A stretch of 64,000 nucleotides of DNA from Trichoplax adhaerens (Eukaryota > Placozoa > Uniplacotomia > Trichoplacea > Trichoplacidae). Every line of letters starts with the position of its first letter. Position 1 is the first letter of the stretch. Of this stretch, positions 1 through 11,700 are shown piece after piece. The notes under the pieces are model-generated. The model saw only the letters and a program-made list of their open reading frames with translations. It made no database searches and was not told the origin of the DNA. The stretch lies in the NCBI RefSeq assembly GCF_000150275.1, contig NW_002060948.1:569066-633065 (forward strand), in the 5' to 3' direction. Position numbers and translations under genes: made by a program.

Positions 1-977
1 ATAATCCTAGCCCATGAAATCATCTTGCAAAGATCGGAAAGCGATAATAACTGATCTACGTTATGATGAAATAGAGCCTTAATAATTAGATGAATATACC
101 CAAGTTGATCTACATTATCGATCAATAACCTGTTGTATGTATCTATAGTTAAAATGCCTGGAATATTAAGCAATTGATCAATACTTTGATTTAAACCGTA
201 ATGAAAATTATAATTTGAAAACTGATTACGTCCATTAGGTGACAGAAACGTGTAAACAAGAGATAAACTCAGTAATTGCCCAGCCGTTATCCGTTTAAAC
301 GTTTTAAGATGCATGTGAAGTTGATTCTTGAGCCAATAGCCTAATCTTGTTAACTGACGATAAAAATGCTTTACTGCAGATGTGGGTAACTGATTAGTTA
401 ACATCAAATTGATTATTTTGTTAGCTTGATCCATTTTTAGTGCTGTATGTCCGCAATAAATATCACGGGCAGATTGATCATCAATCCGTAGTATGGTTGA
501 AAAATTAGCAATACCACTTAAGCTCTTCTTTGTAATATGAGCGGATGATAAAGAATACCAAGAATTTAGGTCTAGTTGAGCATTTAAGATAATGTTAGAA
601 GAATTCGGAGGACATGTACAGTTAACTAACGATCGCTGGCTCTTATGATTACATCGAGCGATTAATTTTTCACCAAATAATTTTTCATATAACTGATACC
701 AAATCGTAATATAGACTTGATTTGTCATAGCATATTTAGACTGTGGATGAATACCGCTGATGCCGGAATTGGGTATAATATGATCCAAATCAAAAGATAA
801 TCTATCAAGTTGATAGAAGTATACTTGTAATTGCTCTTGATCTTGATGTTGAATTTGAGTTAGAATAGGACACAAAACATGATTTCTATGAATAACTAAC
901 GCAGATGTTATTGTTAATTCAGTATTAACCAGAATAAAAATGACTACAGCCCATAAAATGGTACCATAACGAGCCAT
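1..977 (-). CDS. Partial secreted protein of unknown family (C-terminus beyond window)
   Basis: An uninterrupted reading frame of 325 codons starts at the ATG at 977-975 and is still open at the left edge, so the C-terminus lies outside. I do not recognise the family. The first 25 residues look like a signal peptide or signal anchor: a basic start, then a hydrophobic run (LWAVVIFILV, about residues 8-17), then a small-residue region. The mature part is rich in Gln, Asn, His and Leu, with a CTCPPNSSN segment around residue 120 that carries two close cysteines and a possible N-glycosylation site. Having no intron over almost 1 kb is unusual beside the intron-dense neighbours. An open frame this long in AT-rich DNA, with a plausible leader, argues that it is real. 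Extracellular or secretory-pathway location is inferred from the leader only. Confidence 0.62.
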   Translation of the reverse strand, partial: MARYGTILWAVVIFILVNTELTITSALVIHRNHVLCPILTQIQHQDQEQLQVYFYQLDRLSFDLDHIIPNSGISGIHPQSKYAMTNQVYITIWYQLYEKLFGEKLIARCNHKSQRSLVNCTCPPNSSNIILNAQLDLNSWYSLSSAHITKKSLSGIANFSTILRIDDQSARDIYCGHTALKMDQANKIINLMLTNQLPTSAVKHFYRQLTRLGYWLKNQLHMHLKTFKRITAGQLLSLSLVYTFLSPNGRNQFSNYNFHYGLNQSIDQLLNIPGILTIDTYNRLLIDNVDQLGYIHLIIKALFHHNVDQLLSLSDLCKMISWARI

Positions 978-3105
978 ATTCAGGGAATTTGAACTGATTT
1001 TATAAAACGAGTTCAAAATCGTTTGAATTGAATTACCTATGTCATGTGATTGTAGCAGCAAGTAAAGAGGTAGAAAAAGATTCAACAGTCAATAATATAA
1101 CGTAAATGGTATAAAAAATCTTATAACTCGTTGATAACTAAAAACGAAAGATTAGCTCGCTATTTAAAAAATGGAGTAAAGAAAACAGTACTGAATTCAC
1201 AACCATATTGCTCCCAAGCTTGGGTAAAAAGAACGTGTCTTTCTACAGGATGGGCTAGTATCTTATTAAATAGCGTAAATAGTGATAATTTCTTATCACG
1301 TCGCTTATAATACTGAACCATATGCTTTGAATTAAGGCTAATCAATAGTTCTTTTCCTTAAATCTTATCAAATTATTTATCGATTTAGGCGGATTAACTT
1401 AATTATTTAGTGTATTTATATATAAATTTGAAGACCTGGAGTAATTTACATATTTTTCTTACCACGAATCATATTTTCCTACCATTTCGTCGTTATTAAA
1501 GGTTATACAATTACAAAAGATGTACATACGTAAATGTGTGACTATTATTAATACTACTGATGCCATAACTAGATATGATGACCTTCATTAATTTGAAACT
1601 AGATTTACGTTTCTTATAATAAACAACTATTAGGTCGCTAAATGTTTCTTAATTGTACACGTATATTGAATATAAATGAATCATTCATGATACAAGATTG
1701 TAAACATATTGTTTTTTCTGTTACAAGTAGATAGCATAGTTGATATATTAATTATTCGATCGAAGTATATTTAGTACTTCTGATCTGTAAAAATAATAAC
1801 CAAAAGGATTAGCTAAAGTAAGTAAAATATGAATACTTTTTATGTTCACGGTAGAAGCTTTCTTTCGTCATAGTCCTATGCATAGATAAATGATTGCCCC
1901 ATACATGTATGCGTGAGGTGCACTTCGAAATTACAAGTAAAAAGGCGTTAAAGTTCTTATAAATGTCTTTCCACATTTTCGGAAATATCGATTTTAAAAG
2001 AAGTCGATAATTAGGTGGATTAAATATATTCTTTGATATTGTGCATAGTCAAGTTAACCGTTAGGATCAAATATTAATCTAATAAATTTATTCGATCCCG
2101 CTTTATATCTTATGTGTAATCATGCAGTAAAGTTTAAATGTCTAAATAATACGAATTGATTTATATCATTGGTCTTAGTGCAGCAAGAATGAATTTTACT
2201 AAAATTATCTTTATGTTGCACGTAGACTATCGTAATACCGTTAGAATAATAACAGAAAAATTGAGATTGACCTTGTGTTAATTCGATTTAAGTCTACTAA
2301 TATACCCAGTGTGAAAAGTATTTCTAGACTTTATAAGCGATTTTATATAAATAAGTTTAGCTAAATTATGAATAACTTAGCTTATTCTTACTTACTTTAA
2401 TTAAATACACTATGAACATTGGATATTCATTGACAGAAATAGATCTTAGCCGTAACAATTTGTATAAAAGCGACATACATTAATCTATTAATAGAGCTAA
2501 ATGTGTGGTCGGGTAACAGGATCATATCTTATGATACGTTACTTAAAATGAGATTGATAAAACTATTACCATACTAATGGTATAATGATTTGTAATCATG
2601 ACAAGACTACAAGAGCACTAAAAGTAGTAAAACCTCATCCTGTCTAAATAATGTGTCATTACTATATGATGATAATAAATTAATATATGAAATAAACGGT
2701 TTTATTGTAATTAATTTCTTTGACGATATTTTCATAAATTTCACATAAGTTAAAGTTTAAATTCGCTCGATACATAACATTACAAAGGCGAGTTAACATT
2801 TTAAAGTTAAAGTCAAAGGTGTACCAGAAAATTGATTTAAGATAGCAAACGCTAACATCAATTTTCAAATAGCCACACAAGTCGAAAGAACATGATTATA
2901 ACAGCTAATGATTTGTACTATCAAATGATACATTAAACGAAGCTTAGTAAACTTAGTAACAAAAAGTTATCTTTAACTACTGGTATGTAAGACTAAAATG
3001 ACTTATTTTAGCTAATTTATAGTTTCGTACCGTTGCTTCACCAAATATGATGGCTAATAAAAGTTCATACATATGGAATAAGTATAACTGACAGTAAAGT
3101 TATTA
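978..3105. other. Intergenic, AT-rich, no supported gene
   Basis: About 2.1 kb lies between the start of the left-edge secreted gene and the stop codon of DPY30, so it holds the promoter of the former and the 3' end of the latter. A 61-codon minus-strand ORF (1160-1345) and a 66-codon one (2680-2880) show no family signal and no matching splice partners. I see no RNA gene or array. Confidence 0.5.
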
Positions 3106-3844
3106 TTACTGTTTTTCCTCAAACTGGGATTTATTTTTCAATAAGTAGGCGGCCGTATATTCGATAGGATTAGGTGGCCTAGATGAAATTTTAAGTATAT
3201 TATTATTTACTTTAAAGGAGATATCAGCATAAATTATTGTCCAGTATGGTTACTTTAGGTTATAGATCGCATTTCTAATTCAAGTCTTACCGTTCTTTAG
3301 CTAATGTTGATAATGCTTGCAATAAGATAGGTACCACAGTTTGATCTAAGTAAGCTCGCGCGGGCAGGGACTGCAAATCTACTTTCTGTTTAACCGGCTT
3401 TTCAATAGCTTCTTTCTCACCAGCTACAACTCTCTGTTAACATTTTGATTCTTAGTATCGGATGGAATCATAAAAATTTTCGAGCATATTAAACAGACTT
3501 ACTAAGACATTCGAACTTAATCCTAGTTCAGCATGTATCGGTTCAGTAGGAAGCTAAGGAGTAAACATTTAAGAGACTAGTTCTTAATTTTCAAATAAAT
3601 AGGATTGGATAAAAGCTAGAACTACAAGCAAGATCTGCTGGCATTTTAAATTATCTTATGATAGCATGATATTTGTTGATATGCTAAAGATGACAACTGG
3701 GCTTATTTAGGGTTAATTATGTTAGGAAAGTAAATGATGATTTACAAGATATTATCTTGCTATAGTGTTGTTGACTTCAGAAAACATTTTATAGCAATCT
3801 TACCTCAGTTCCATCATTATTTGCTGGTGTGGCTGATAAATTCT
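3106..3844 (-). CDS. DPY30: DPY30 homologue (COMPASS/MLL subunit), three coding exons found
   Basis: Exons on the minus strand are 3844-3804, 3433-3291 and 3178-3106, with stop TAA at 3108-3106. The middle exon encodes [10 protein letters not shown] followed by [16 protein letters not shown], the Dpy-30 dimerisation helix region. The last exon encodes [16 protein letters not shown], the second helix. Splice phases agree (0, then 2) with canonical GT-AG sites. DPY30 is the small scaffold subunit that binds ASH2L in H3K4 methyltransferase complexes in the nucleus. Its docking fold also occurs in radial-spoke proteins. About 85 residues are recovered, against 99 in human. The true start is unresolved: exon 3844-3804 enters in phase 1 after a TATAG acceptor and has no ATG, because the equivalent ATG of neighbouring duplicate units is ATA here. 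An upstream initiating exon must exist. Confidence 0.85.
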
Positions 3845-4570
3845 CTATAATAATGAAATATTGAATTATCGCGTGTGAGTAGTAGTGAATTTATCCATTC
3901 TATCATGAATTATATTAGGCTAAGGTAAAAAGTTAAGATAACCCCAATACTTTCTTTGCTAGTGTAGATGATTGATTCTCCATAATGATGAAATATTGAA
4001 TTATCTCTTGATGAATCGTAACAAAACCATCAATCGTATCACGAATTATGTTAGGTTAAAGTAAAAGTTTAAGACAACATCAATGCTCTCTTTGCTGGTA
4101 TAGTCGATAGATTCTCCATAATGATGAAATATTAAATTATTTCTTAACGAATTATAACAAAATCATTCATTGTATCATGAACTATGTTAGGGCAAAGTAA
4201 AAAGTCAAGACGATCCCACTACTATCCTGAAGGAGGATGAATAGAGAAGTAGTCTACTACTTCGGATAAAGTTTCATCTTGGTAACACTATACGCATACT
4301 ATAAAGCGTAAAGAAATAACTAGTCATCCATTCTATCATGAAATATACTAGATTAAGGTAAAAGTCAGGGCGAGCCATGCAAAAAGATACCATCATTGGC
4401 GTTTACGTAGAGCGGATAGAAATTACAAATGATCGAATATATGATGAAACATATTGGACTAAGGTAAAAAGTTAGGACGATTCATGCGGAAATACTATCA
4501 ATAGCATGTATGTAAAGCCACAGAAATAGATCATTGATATAGAGTGAAATATACGAGACTAGGTAAATAC
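3826..4570. repeat. Tandem repeat (~135 bp) derived from the DPY30 first-exon region
   Basis: Three clear units are spaced 135 and 136 bp apart, as judged by the shared segment whose reverse complement reads ATTATGGAGAAT: positions 3846 (changed to ATA), 3981-3983 (ATG) and 4117-4119 (ATG). A second shared block (reverse complement of TATCATGAATTATRTTAGG, then TAAAGTAAAA) recurs near 3903, 4037, 4172, 4331, 4441 and, badly decayed, 4540. The copy next to the gene contains the DPY30 exon at 3844-3804, so the coding exon itself lies inside the amplified unit. Confidence 0.75.
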
Positions 4571-5440
4571 TTTACTATCATTGGGGGTATATGAACAGAG
4601 TGATGATCCATTGCGTCCACTAGAGGTTTCATTTTGAGAGCAGTATACAGTATATTGTCAATGGGAGAGAATATGTACATGATTTCTGTTGTCAATTCTA
4701 GCTTTAGTAAATCATACGTAGTAAAATATAGTATTGAGTTTAGTTGTACACTACTAGAAAAGCTATATTGTTATTTTCTACTGGTTCACAGTATGCTTGT
4801 AGCAAGGCTTTTACAGTAGCATGTCCTTCAGTAATGCGAGTGAGTGTTCGTCCTTTTCCTGTTCAATAAGTTAACACTAACATCACTTGACTATAATAAG
4901 ATATCTAGCACATCTACCTCGCTAGCTATTACTCTATATAAAGAACTGAATTGAGTAAATAGATGAAAGGCTTGGATAACGACCATTTAAGGTAAATCAT
5001 ATAGCAGTGCTTAGATGAAGTCTATCAATGTTGATTGCAGTTGATGTACAGTAGTAACCACCATTCGTACATTTTATGATCAATGAACAAGTTGGACGTG
5101 TAATCTACTAGTTCTACTTAAATGCAGCTATTTTAAAGCTATTACTATGAAATTAGATTAACCCACGATATCAAATAAGTGCATTGATCTCCTTTAATCA
5201 TTAAAGGAATAACATCAACTTGTTCCAGAGCTCAAAATCCAAGCTACATTTGCTATTGTTGATATTCTTACCTGCATCCGCCATCTTGTTAGATCGATCA
5301 CTAAGGCACGTGGACAAAATTGGCCAATGGTAGTGGTGTGGATCATGTGATAATTCATCCTTTGCCTATTGGTCCACTTGTACCTTACACGGATGTCGCT
5401 TTTGTAAGTATGTTGTAGACGATTGTATGGTACAATACTG
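4571..5440. other. Intergenic, no supported gene
   Basis: This stretch lies upstream of DPY30. The 61-codon plus-strand ORF at 4634-4819 and the minus-strand ORF 5215-5589, which runs into palindromic repeats, lack family signal. No promoter motif could be assigned with confidence. Confidence 0.45.
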
Positions 5441-6640
5441 TACAGTATGTTACCTACAGTACTGTACACTGTACACTGTACAGTGTACAGTAGTGACGCA
5501 GATGTAGAGTCCGAGTGCAGTGGTTCAAGAGCGCTCCACTTGCTCAATTCAAAGAGGGCTGAATGTGACATTGCTTTTGCACAGTGCACTTACAGTACAT
5601 CAAGAATAATTTCAGTGACTAAAACAGCGATATTGTAGTACAGTATACCGTACAGTCGGAAAAGTGTAGTGAGAACGAAAACACTTAATGCTGCTGAAAT
5701 GATGTCATTTCTGCTTTCCATCTCTGGTTTCAGTTGAGAGGACTGAGAGGGAGGAGTGCTTTAGAGGCCATTTTTACAGAGTCCAGCCTAATACTCTACC
5801 CGCTACTGCATAGGGTCAACTTGGATCAGCTTCTTTATAGAGAGAGAGAGAGCTGGAAATGCAAGCGGAGAGTAATCAAAAAGAGTACGAAAGATCATCA
5901 CCTAGACAAGATTTGATGTCACTTTTACTACTCAGCCGGTAGCTACAGCAATCAATCATGCTTCTAGCAGTCCCTGATATCAATCGCCATGCACAGTAAA
6001 TTAATACGCTCGTGTTGGGACAATAAACGAATGCTTTATTGAACGCTAGCTAAGCATTTTAGCTACGTCAGTAGCTCCGTAATGTTGATAAGGTAACTAC
6101 GCAATGTATTCAACAGGCTCGATCAGATGGGCAGTGGACGAGCATCCAGTTTACACTCAATCTGCTCCTGACACCTTCCTCGCAGACTGATCTAGGCTAA
6201 ATACGAAAACCTGACAAGTCTGCTACACACTGTGCTTTCAGTCTAACACAGAACGATCAGCGACACGATTCATAAGCTGGAATAAAATCATGCCAGATCC
6301 GCTAGTGCATTAGAAGTCGGGTTGGGTTAGAAGGTTGACGACGTCATTTTAATATACTTTCCCCACATAGTAAGCAAAACGTATGACGCCCCTGGTACCT
6401 AGTACTCATCAACACTCTGAACAGGTGTAGTTGCAGCACTCAGGGACTCTTGGGCGCCAGTTTTGCTTTGAATAAAAATTGACTGTACTGTACCATTCAC
6501 TCCTAAAATTCTAGGCTCCACTATGCAAGCGAAGCGCTATTGAAAAAAAAGGAGTAGTCCATGCTGCTACAGTACCAAGTCGGTCGATCATGATATCATA
6601 GTCGATTTACGGTACTACACCGTATCAAACCGTATCGGCA
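5440..6640. repeat. Palindrome-rich intergenic DNA (TACTGTAC/GTACAGTA motifs)
   Basis: This region is enriched for short self-complementary words such as ACTGTACAGT and GTACAGTGTAC. It includes a 19-bp palindrome with one mismatch at 5474-5492, and further copies of the core near 5640-5655 and 6484. The base composition is noticeably more GC-rich than the surrounding DNA. ORFs at 5423-5638 and 5734-5916 follow the repeats and have no family match. Confidence 0.55.
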
Positions 6641-7395
6641 GTACACAGATACAGTATAGTATAGGATTGCCATCGAATTGTACAATAGAAGACGGGGTGA
6701 GCACAGTCTTTTGCTTCTACTCCTGCGCCTGGTACTGTAGCCATCGGAGAGTCAGTGTCCTGTCAGTCACCCCTGCCACTGGGTGACACTGGTGAGTGGA
6801 TTTTTCCTTAGAAACCGTATCAAACGCTATCGATAGTACTGTACAGTGTACAGTAGAAGATGGGGTGACCACAGTCTTTTGCTTCTACTCCTGCGCCTGG
6901 TACTGTAGCCATCGGAGAGTCAGTGTCCTGTCAGTCACCCCTGCCACTGGGTGACACTGGTGAGTGGATTTTTCCTTAGAAACCGTATCAAACGCTATCG
7001 ATAGTACTGTACAGTGTACAGTAGAAGACGGGGTGACCACAGTCTTTTGCTTCTACTCCTGCGCCTGGTACTGTAGCCATCGGAGAGTCAGTGTCCTGTC
7101 AGTCACCCCTGCCACTGGGTGACACTGGTGAGAGGATTTTTCCTTAGAAACCGTATCAAACGCTATCGATAGTATACAGATACTACTGTACAGGGTCTGT
7201 ATATTGTATAGGATAGGATCGCCATCGAATTGTACTGTACATACTGTACTGTACTGTACAGTGTACAGTAGAAGACGGGGCGACCACAGTCTTTTGCTTC
7301 TACTCCTGCGCCTGGTACTGTAGCCATCGGAGAGTCAGTGTCCTGTCAGTCACCCCTGCCACTGCCTGACTGGTGAGTGGATTTTTCCTTAGAAA
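6640..7395. repeat. 168-bp tandem repeat, four copies
   Basis: Four near-identical units start (at the shared GAAGAC/TGGGG word) at 6688, 6856, 7024 and 7271. The first two intervals are exactly 168 bp. The third is 247 bp because about 79 bp of AT-rich sequence, resembling 6640-6687, is inserted before the last copy. Each unit holds an internal inverted pair (CAGTGTCCTG... / CACTGGGTGACACTG), the phrase GGATTTTTCCTTAGAAA, and, between units, the 19-bp palindrome TACTGTACAGTGTACAGTA (6837-6855, 7005-7023, 7252-7270). No coding sequence is visible. Confidence 0.9.
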
Positions 7396-8752
7396 GAGGC
7401 TGCAAAAAATTGTCGCTTTCACTGAAGATTCACTGAGGATTCGCCGAATTTGACTCCCATATCCACAGAAAGGAGTGCCACAACAGGCAAAAATGATGGT
7501 TTGTATTTTAGAAATGGAGGGATAGACATATCTTGTCCATGAATTCTTCTTTATTACGTTAATAGTTGAACAATTATTGCCAAGATTGACTATTAATTTA
7601 GTTCAAGATAGTTTGATAGAGTAGTACCGGTGCAGATTGGAGTTTTTTGGACGCGCCAGTAGCGCGCCTGTAACAGTCGTCTTGAGAAATAGCTTACACT
7701 ATAGCCATTAGGCTTCTGGATAGTGATGCAACCATGCAGTTGATCATGGGACAAATTGCTTGCGGGTGATCTATTTTCAATCCGAAAGAAATAGCAAGTT
7801 ATAAAGCCATCATTGGATTAGCATGAATCTTAACAAATCTTACTGTTCTACGACGTGTAGGCTGCCATACTTTATAGGAAGATTGAATAGTGCTACAGAT
7901 TATCACATTATCATACCATAGTGTAGCGTTATTGGTTCATGTAGACTACTATTCTACCCTATAAAATCGACAGCATTTTATCCAGGTAATGAACTGCATG
8001 CAGATCGGTCAACATGGTATAAAAAGCGAGCCATTTCATAACCGTAATGCTCAAAATACTTCACAATATAGTAGTTGCACTCTTATTCTACTTATTTTAA
8101 GGTATGCAACAACCTAGACTTGCATCTGTTGCAAAAAAATGGAAAAAAAAACCCACTTGACGAGACAGTCGATGACACACACCCTTCATCAATGAATTAA
8201 TTAATATTGCCTAGCGCCCTGGATAGAATTCGGCTTTAGTCGAGAACCATCAAATGTACACTTAGAATAGAGTACAAAACCACGACGTTTCCCAAATAGT
8301 TCTGCTATCAAGAGGATCAATGGCTCGATTCATAAGTCAACTATCCATTAGAAAGGAGATGAAATACTTGATTCTTCTTCTTCTTACCGATAGACAGTAT
8401 ATTGTACCATCACTACTACCCGCATGCAATTGCATGCAACGATCTTAGTTGTCATGCCATGAACAATAATAACTACAAAGCGTAAATTATCATCACTAGC
8501 ATGGTATCAATCTAATTAGTCAACATTATAATAAAGTGATAATAAGCACATTGAGGTAAATCACCAACAGTAGATTGAGATCATGAATTCTCTTTTGTGC
8601 ATCGTTTTCGTAATTGCACGCTGTGCTTGACGTACAGTACATACTCACAGTTAATAAAGTACATACAAGTCTCTCCTAGTAATCTCCATATTTTGCCTCG
8701 TATGTCTGATATTTTGCTTATTATCATCATATTTGGATCATTTTAAATTTAG
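7396..8752. other. Intergenic or 5' region of the sorting nexin gene
   Basis: No reading frame here shows family similarity. The missing first coding exon of the downstream SNX5/6-type gene (phase 0 at its end, probably very short) should lie here, but I could not pick it out. A nearly repeated GCATGCAATTGCATGCA palindrome sits near 8422-8439. Confidence 0.4.
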
Positions 8753-11700
8753 GAAGGAGCTGACGATATTGATTTGAATGCTGATGGAATGGAAGAGGTT
8801 CATCAAATCTCAAAAGATGTTTGTCCTACTTATTAATACTAACTGAAAATATTGTCCAGTTTATTTTTAACCATATCGATCGGACAAATAGATTTTAGCT
8901 ATGATAATGATCTTGTCAGAAGAAGTATAATGTTAGAATTAAATATACAACTATACTTTATTCGTATTGTCAAATCGAACCTGTTTATACACTGCCTATA
9001 CGAATAGAAACGCGTGTTCTCATCACTAATGCAGTAGTCGTGTAATTAGGAATCGATGGCAATATATCCTAGTTGTATGTTAACCTATCGTGAATCTTTC
9101 ACACAAATACACAGTTTGCAATAACAAGTAAAATAACGAGTTAGATCATTTCAGCTTTGATACCACGCATCAATTACAAAACCTCCTTGCTCATTTGCCA
9201 ACATTAAACAAGCGTCAAAATCCATTCATCTCTACTAACATAATTAATGCCAATCAAAATTTGCATTGACAATAATTTTAGTCGTATGTAATTCTTAAGT
9301 TCTTATGTTAATACCTGATAATTGATTTCAACTATTTTTAGGATCGCTCACAAACGATTGATCTTTCATCTGAAGCTTGCCTTGTCATTGAAATTTCAGA
9401 CGCGTTAAGCGAACGTGATAAAGTTAAATTTACTATTCACACACGGGTAAGAGACATCCGCGCTTGTTCAGGCTTTACTGTTTTGTTTTTCCATTGAAAT
9501 AAGACAAAACGAGCTTATAAATTGAGAAAATTCATGATTTTGATTTAATTTGAGCTTTATGAACGTTATGCAGCGGTAAATGGAATAACTTTCTACCTTT
9601 CTGACCTAACTATCAAACTTTTTTGAATATGTTCTTTTGAAAGACATCACATCGCTACACCGTATTTACTATACCGTATATTGGAATTTTAAGGACTTAC
9701 AATAACGATTGATGTAATCTTTCAAACTAACAGCTTGTAAATTCATAAAAAAAGCTCTACATTCTACTTCGTAACGGTTAAGTACTGTCTTCGTTTAATC
9801 CATTCGATTGTCAATTTCTGGCAATAGCTGATTTTTTCTGACTAATTTTCAACTTTTACTAGTCATATTACTATTAAAAGCAAATAATTTTTGTTCCGTA
9901 GGATAGATAGCATTATTTGTTAGAGTTAGTGTTACTATTGAGGAAGTGGTCACACCTAACATTGCCAAAAACGTCGGAATTATAGATTAAAGAGCAACGA
10001 TTAAATAATAACATGTTGCTACTTTAGTAAACGTCTATTATCGGCAATTATTAAAGTGTCGAATACCAAACTTGAGAGTAATTGTAAAATATCTAATACC
10101 ATTTCTTTTCTCTACACACCTTTTAGACGACGCTGCCTGAATTTAAATTGCATGATTTCAGCGTTACTCGCGATCATGAAGAGTTTATTTGGTTGTATGA
10201 TCGCTATCAAGATAACGAAAATCTTGAAGCTTATATCGTATGTAGTCTATGTAATTAATCGCTGTAATTTTGTTAAGATATTTTCTTTATTTTTTGGGTT
10301 TATCCTCAGATCTATGAATACTGCTTACAATTAACGATCTAATTTTTACCAAACTCATAAGATTCCTCACCCACCTCCTAAGCCCGACTTTGACACTGCC
10401 AGGGAAAAATTGCAAAGATTAGGAGAAAGTGAAGGGGTTCTAACCAAAGAAGAATTTGATAAGATGAAACAAGAGCTGGAAGCGTAAGTATACGCGTATT
10501 ACATACACAATAGATAATTTCACAGGTCTATCTAATGTATATTAAAATGCACTATATTACACACCATTATATACTCATTTATAGTGAATATCTTGCTACC
10601 TTTAAAAAAACCGTCGCCATGCACGAGTTATTCCTGACGCGTTTAGCCTCTCATAGCGTATTACGGAACGATTCCAATTTTAGAGTATTTCTTGAATATA
10701 ACGGCGATGTAAGTATCTTAGTTTATATATTTTTCACATTTTATCCGTTGTTTCGCAGTGATCTATAGATAAAGAATTAATTAATTCTGCATTGATCTCT
10801 CCGTAGCTAAATGTAAGATTGAAGAATAGGAAAGAGAAGCTTGGAAGTTTCTTTAAAGTATTGACCAAGTCTGTTGATGAAGTACTTACGTCAAGTCATA
10901 AGGCAAGTATCTATTATTACTTTTAAAAACTGCTTTGAAGGCTTTTCGTCTCCGTAATGGAGTAAGTTTCTACTTAAATTTTCATGTAGTCTTCTAAAGC
11001 TAGTACTGTAATCTAAATATGCGTTTGGAAACTAAGTATGAATTGCATCATTACGGATTTAAACCTATAGGATGCAGACGATTTCTTTGAAAACGAAAAA
11101 CGTTTTTTGGTTGATTATCATACCAGGTTTGATATCATTCAGTTTCATTTATACTCTTACAGACGATTAAGAAAAGTTCGTAGTCTCTAATTGAACTAAA
11201 CCTTTCTTCAAATTAATACACAACCATATAACAAATGAAATACTACTTAATGTTAGGGTGAAAGAGGCACTGAAAGCGTCTGATAAAATGACTATTTCCC
11301 ACAAAGGTATCCTCCAGTTATATGCGATTGTAATTTGTAGTATACCAAAAAAATTGATTTTTTCGATAATCATAATTATAAATTAGTAACGTTAGTTTAC
11401 GTAACAATTCAGGCACTGCCGGCTGTTACCTAAGTATTGGCTCTGCAACAAATCAAATGGGGACTTCTGAACCAACTAGCCTTAATAAGTGAGTCCTGTA
11501 AAATTTTATATTACTTTTACCTCATGTTGCTACTTGTAATCATTAATAGATGGACGAAAATTTTCTGTATCTAAATATAGATTCTTAAGTCGATTTGGTG
11601 GGCTAATAGAAAAATATCGCGTAAGTATACATTTAATATCTTAATGGTATGGTATTGTTTATAACAGATAAAAAATAAAAGTAACTATATGAATTTTATT

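Noticed and set aside
1160-1345. 61-codon minus-strand ORF
   Set aside because: Possible exon, but with no family signal or matching splice partners; short frames like this are expected by chance.
3826-4570. CRISPR-like array
   Set aside because: Units are ~135 bp, diverged throughout, with no short identical repeats and unique spacers, and the host is an animal.
5215-5638. Overlapping ORFs of 124 codons (-) and 71 codons (+)
   Set aside because: They run through the palindromic repeats, have no protein-family pattern and lie antisense to each other; repeats with few stop words explain them.
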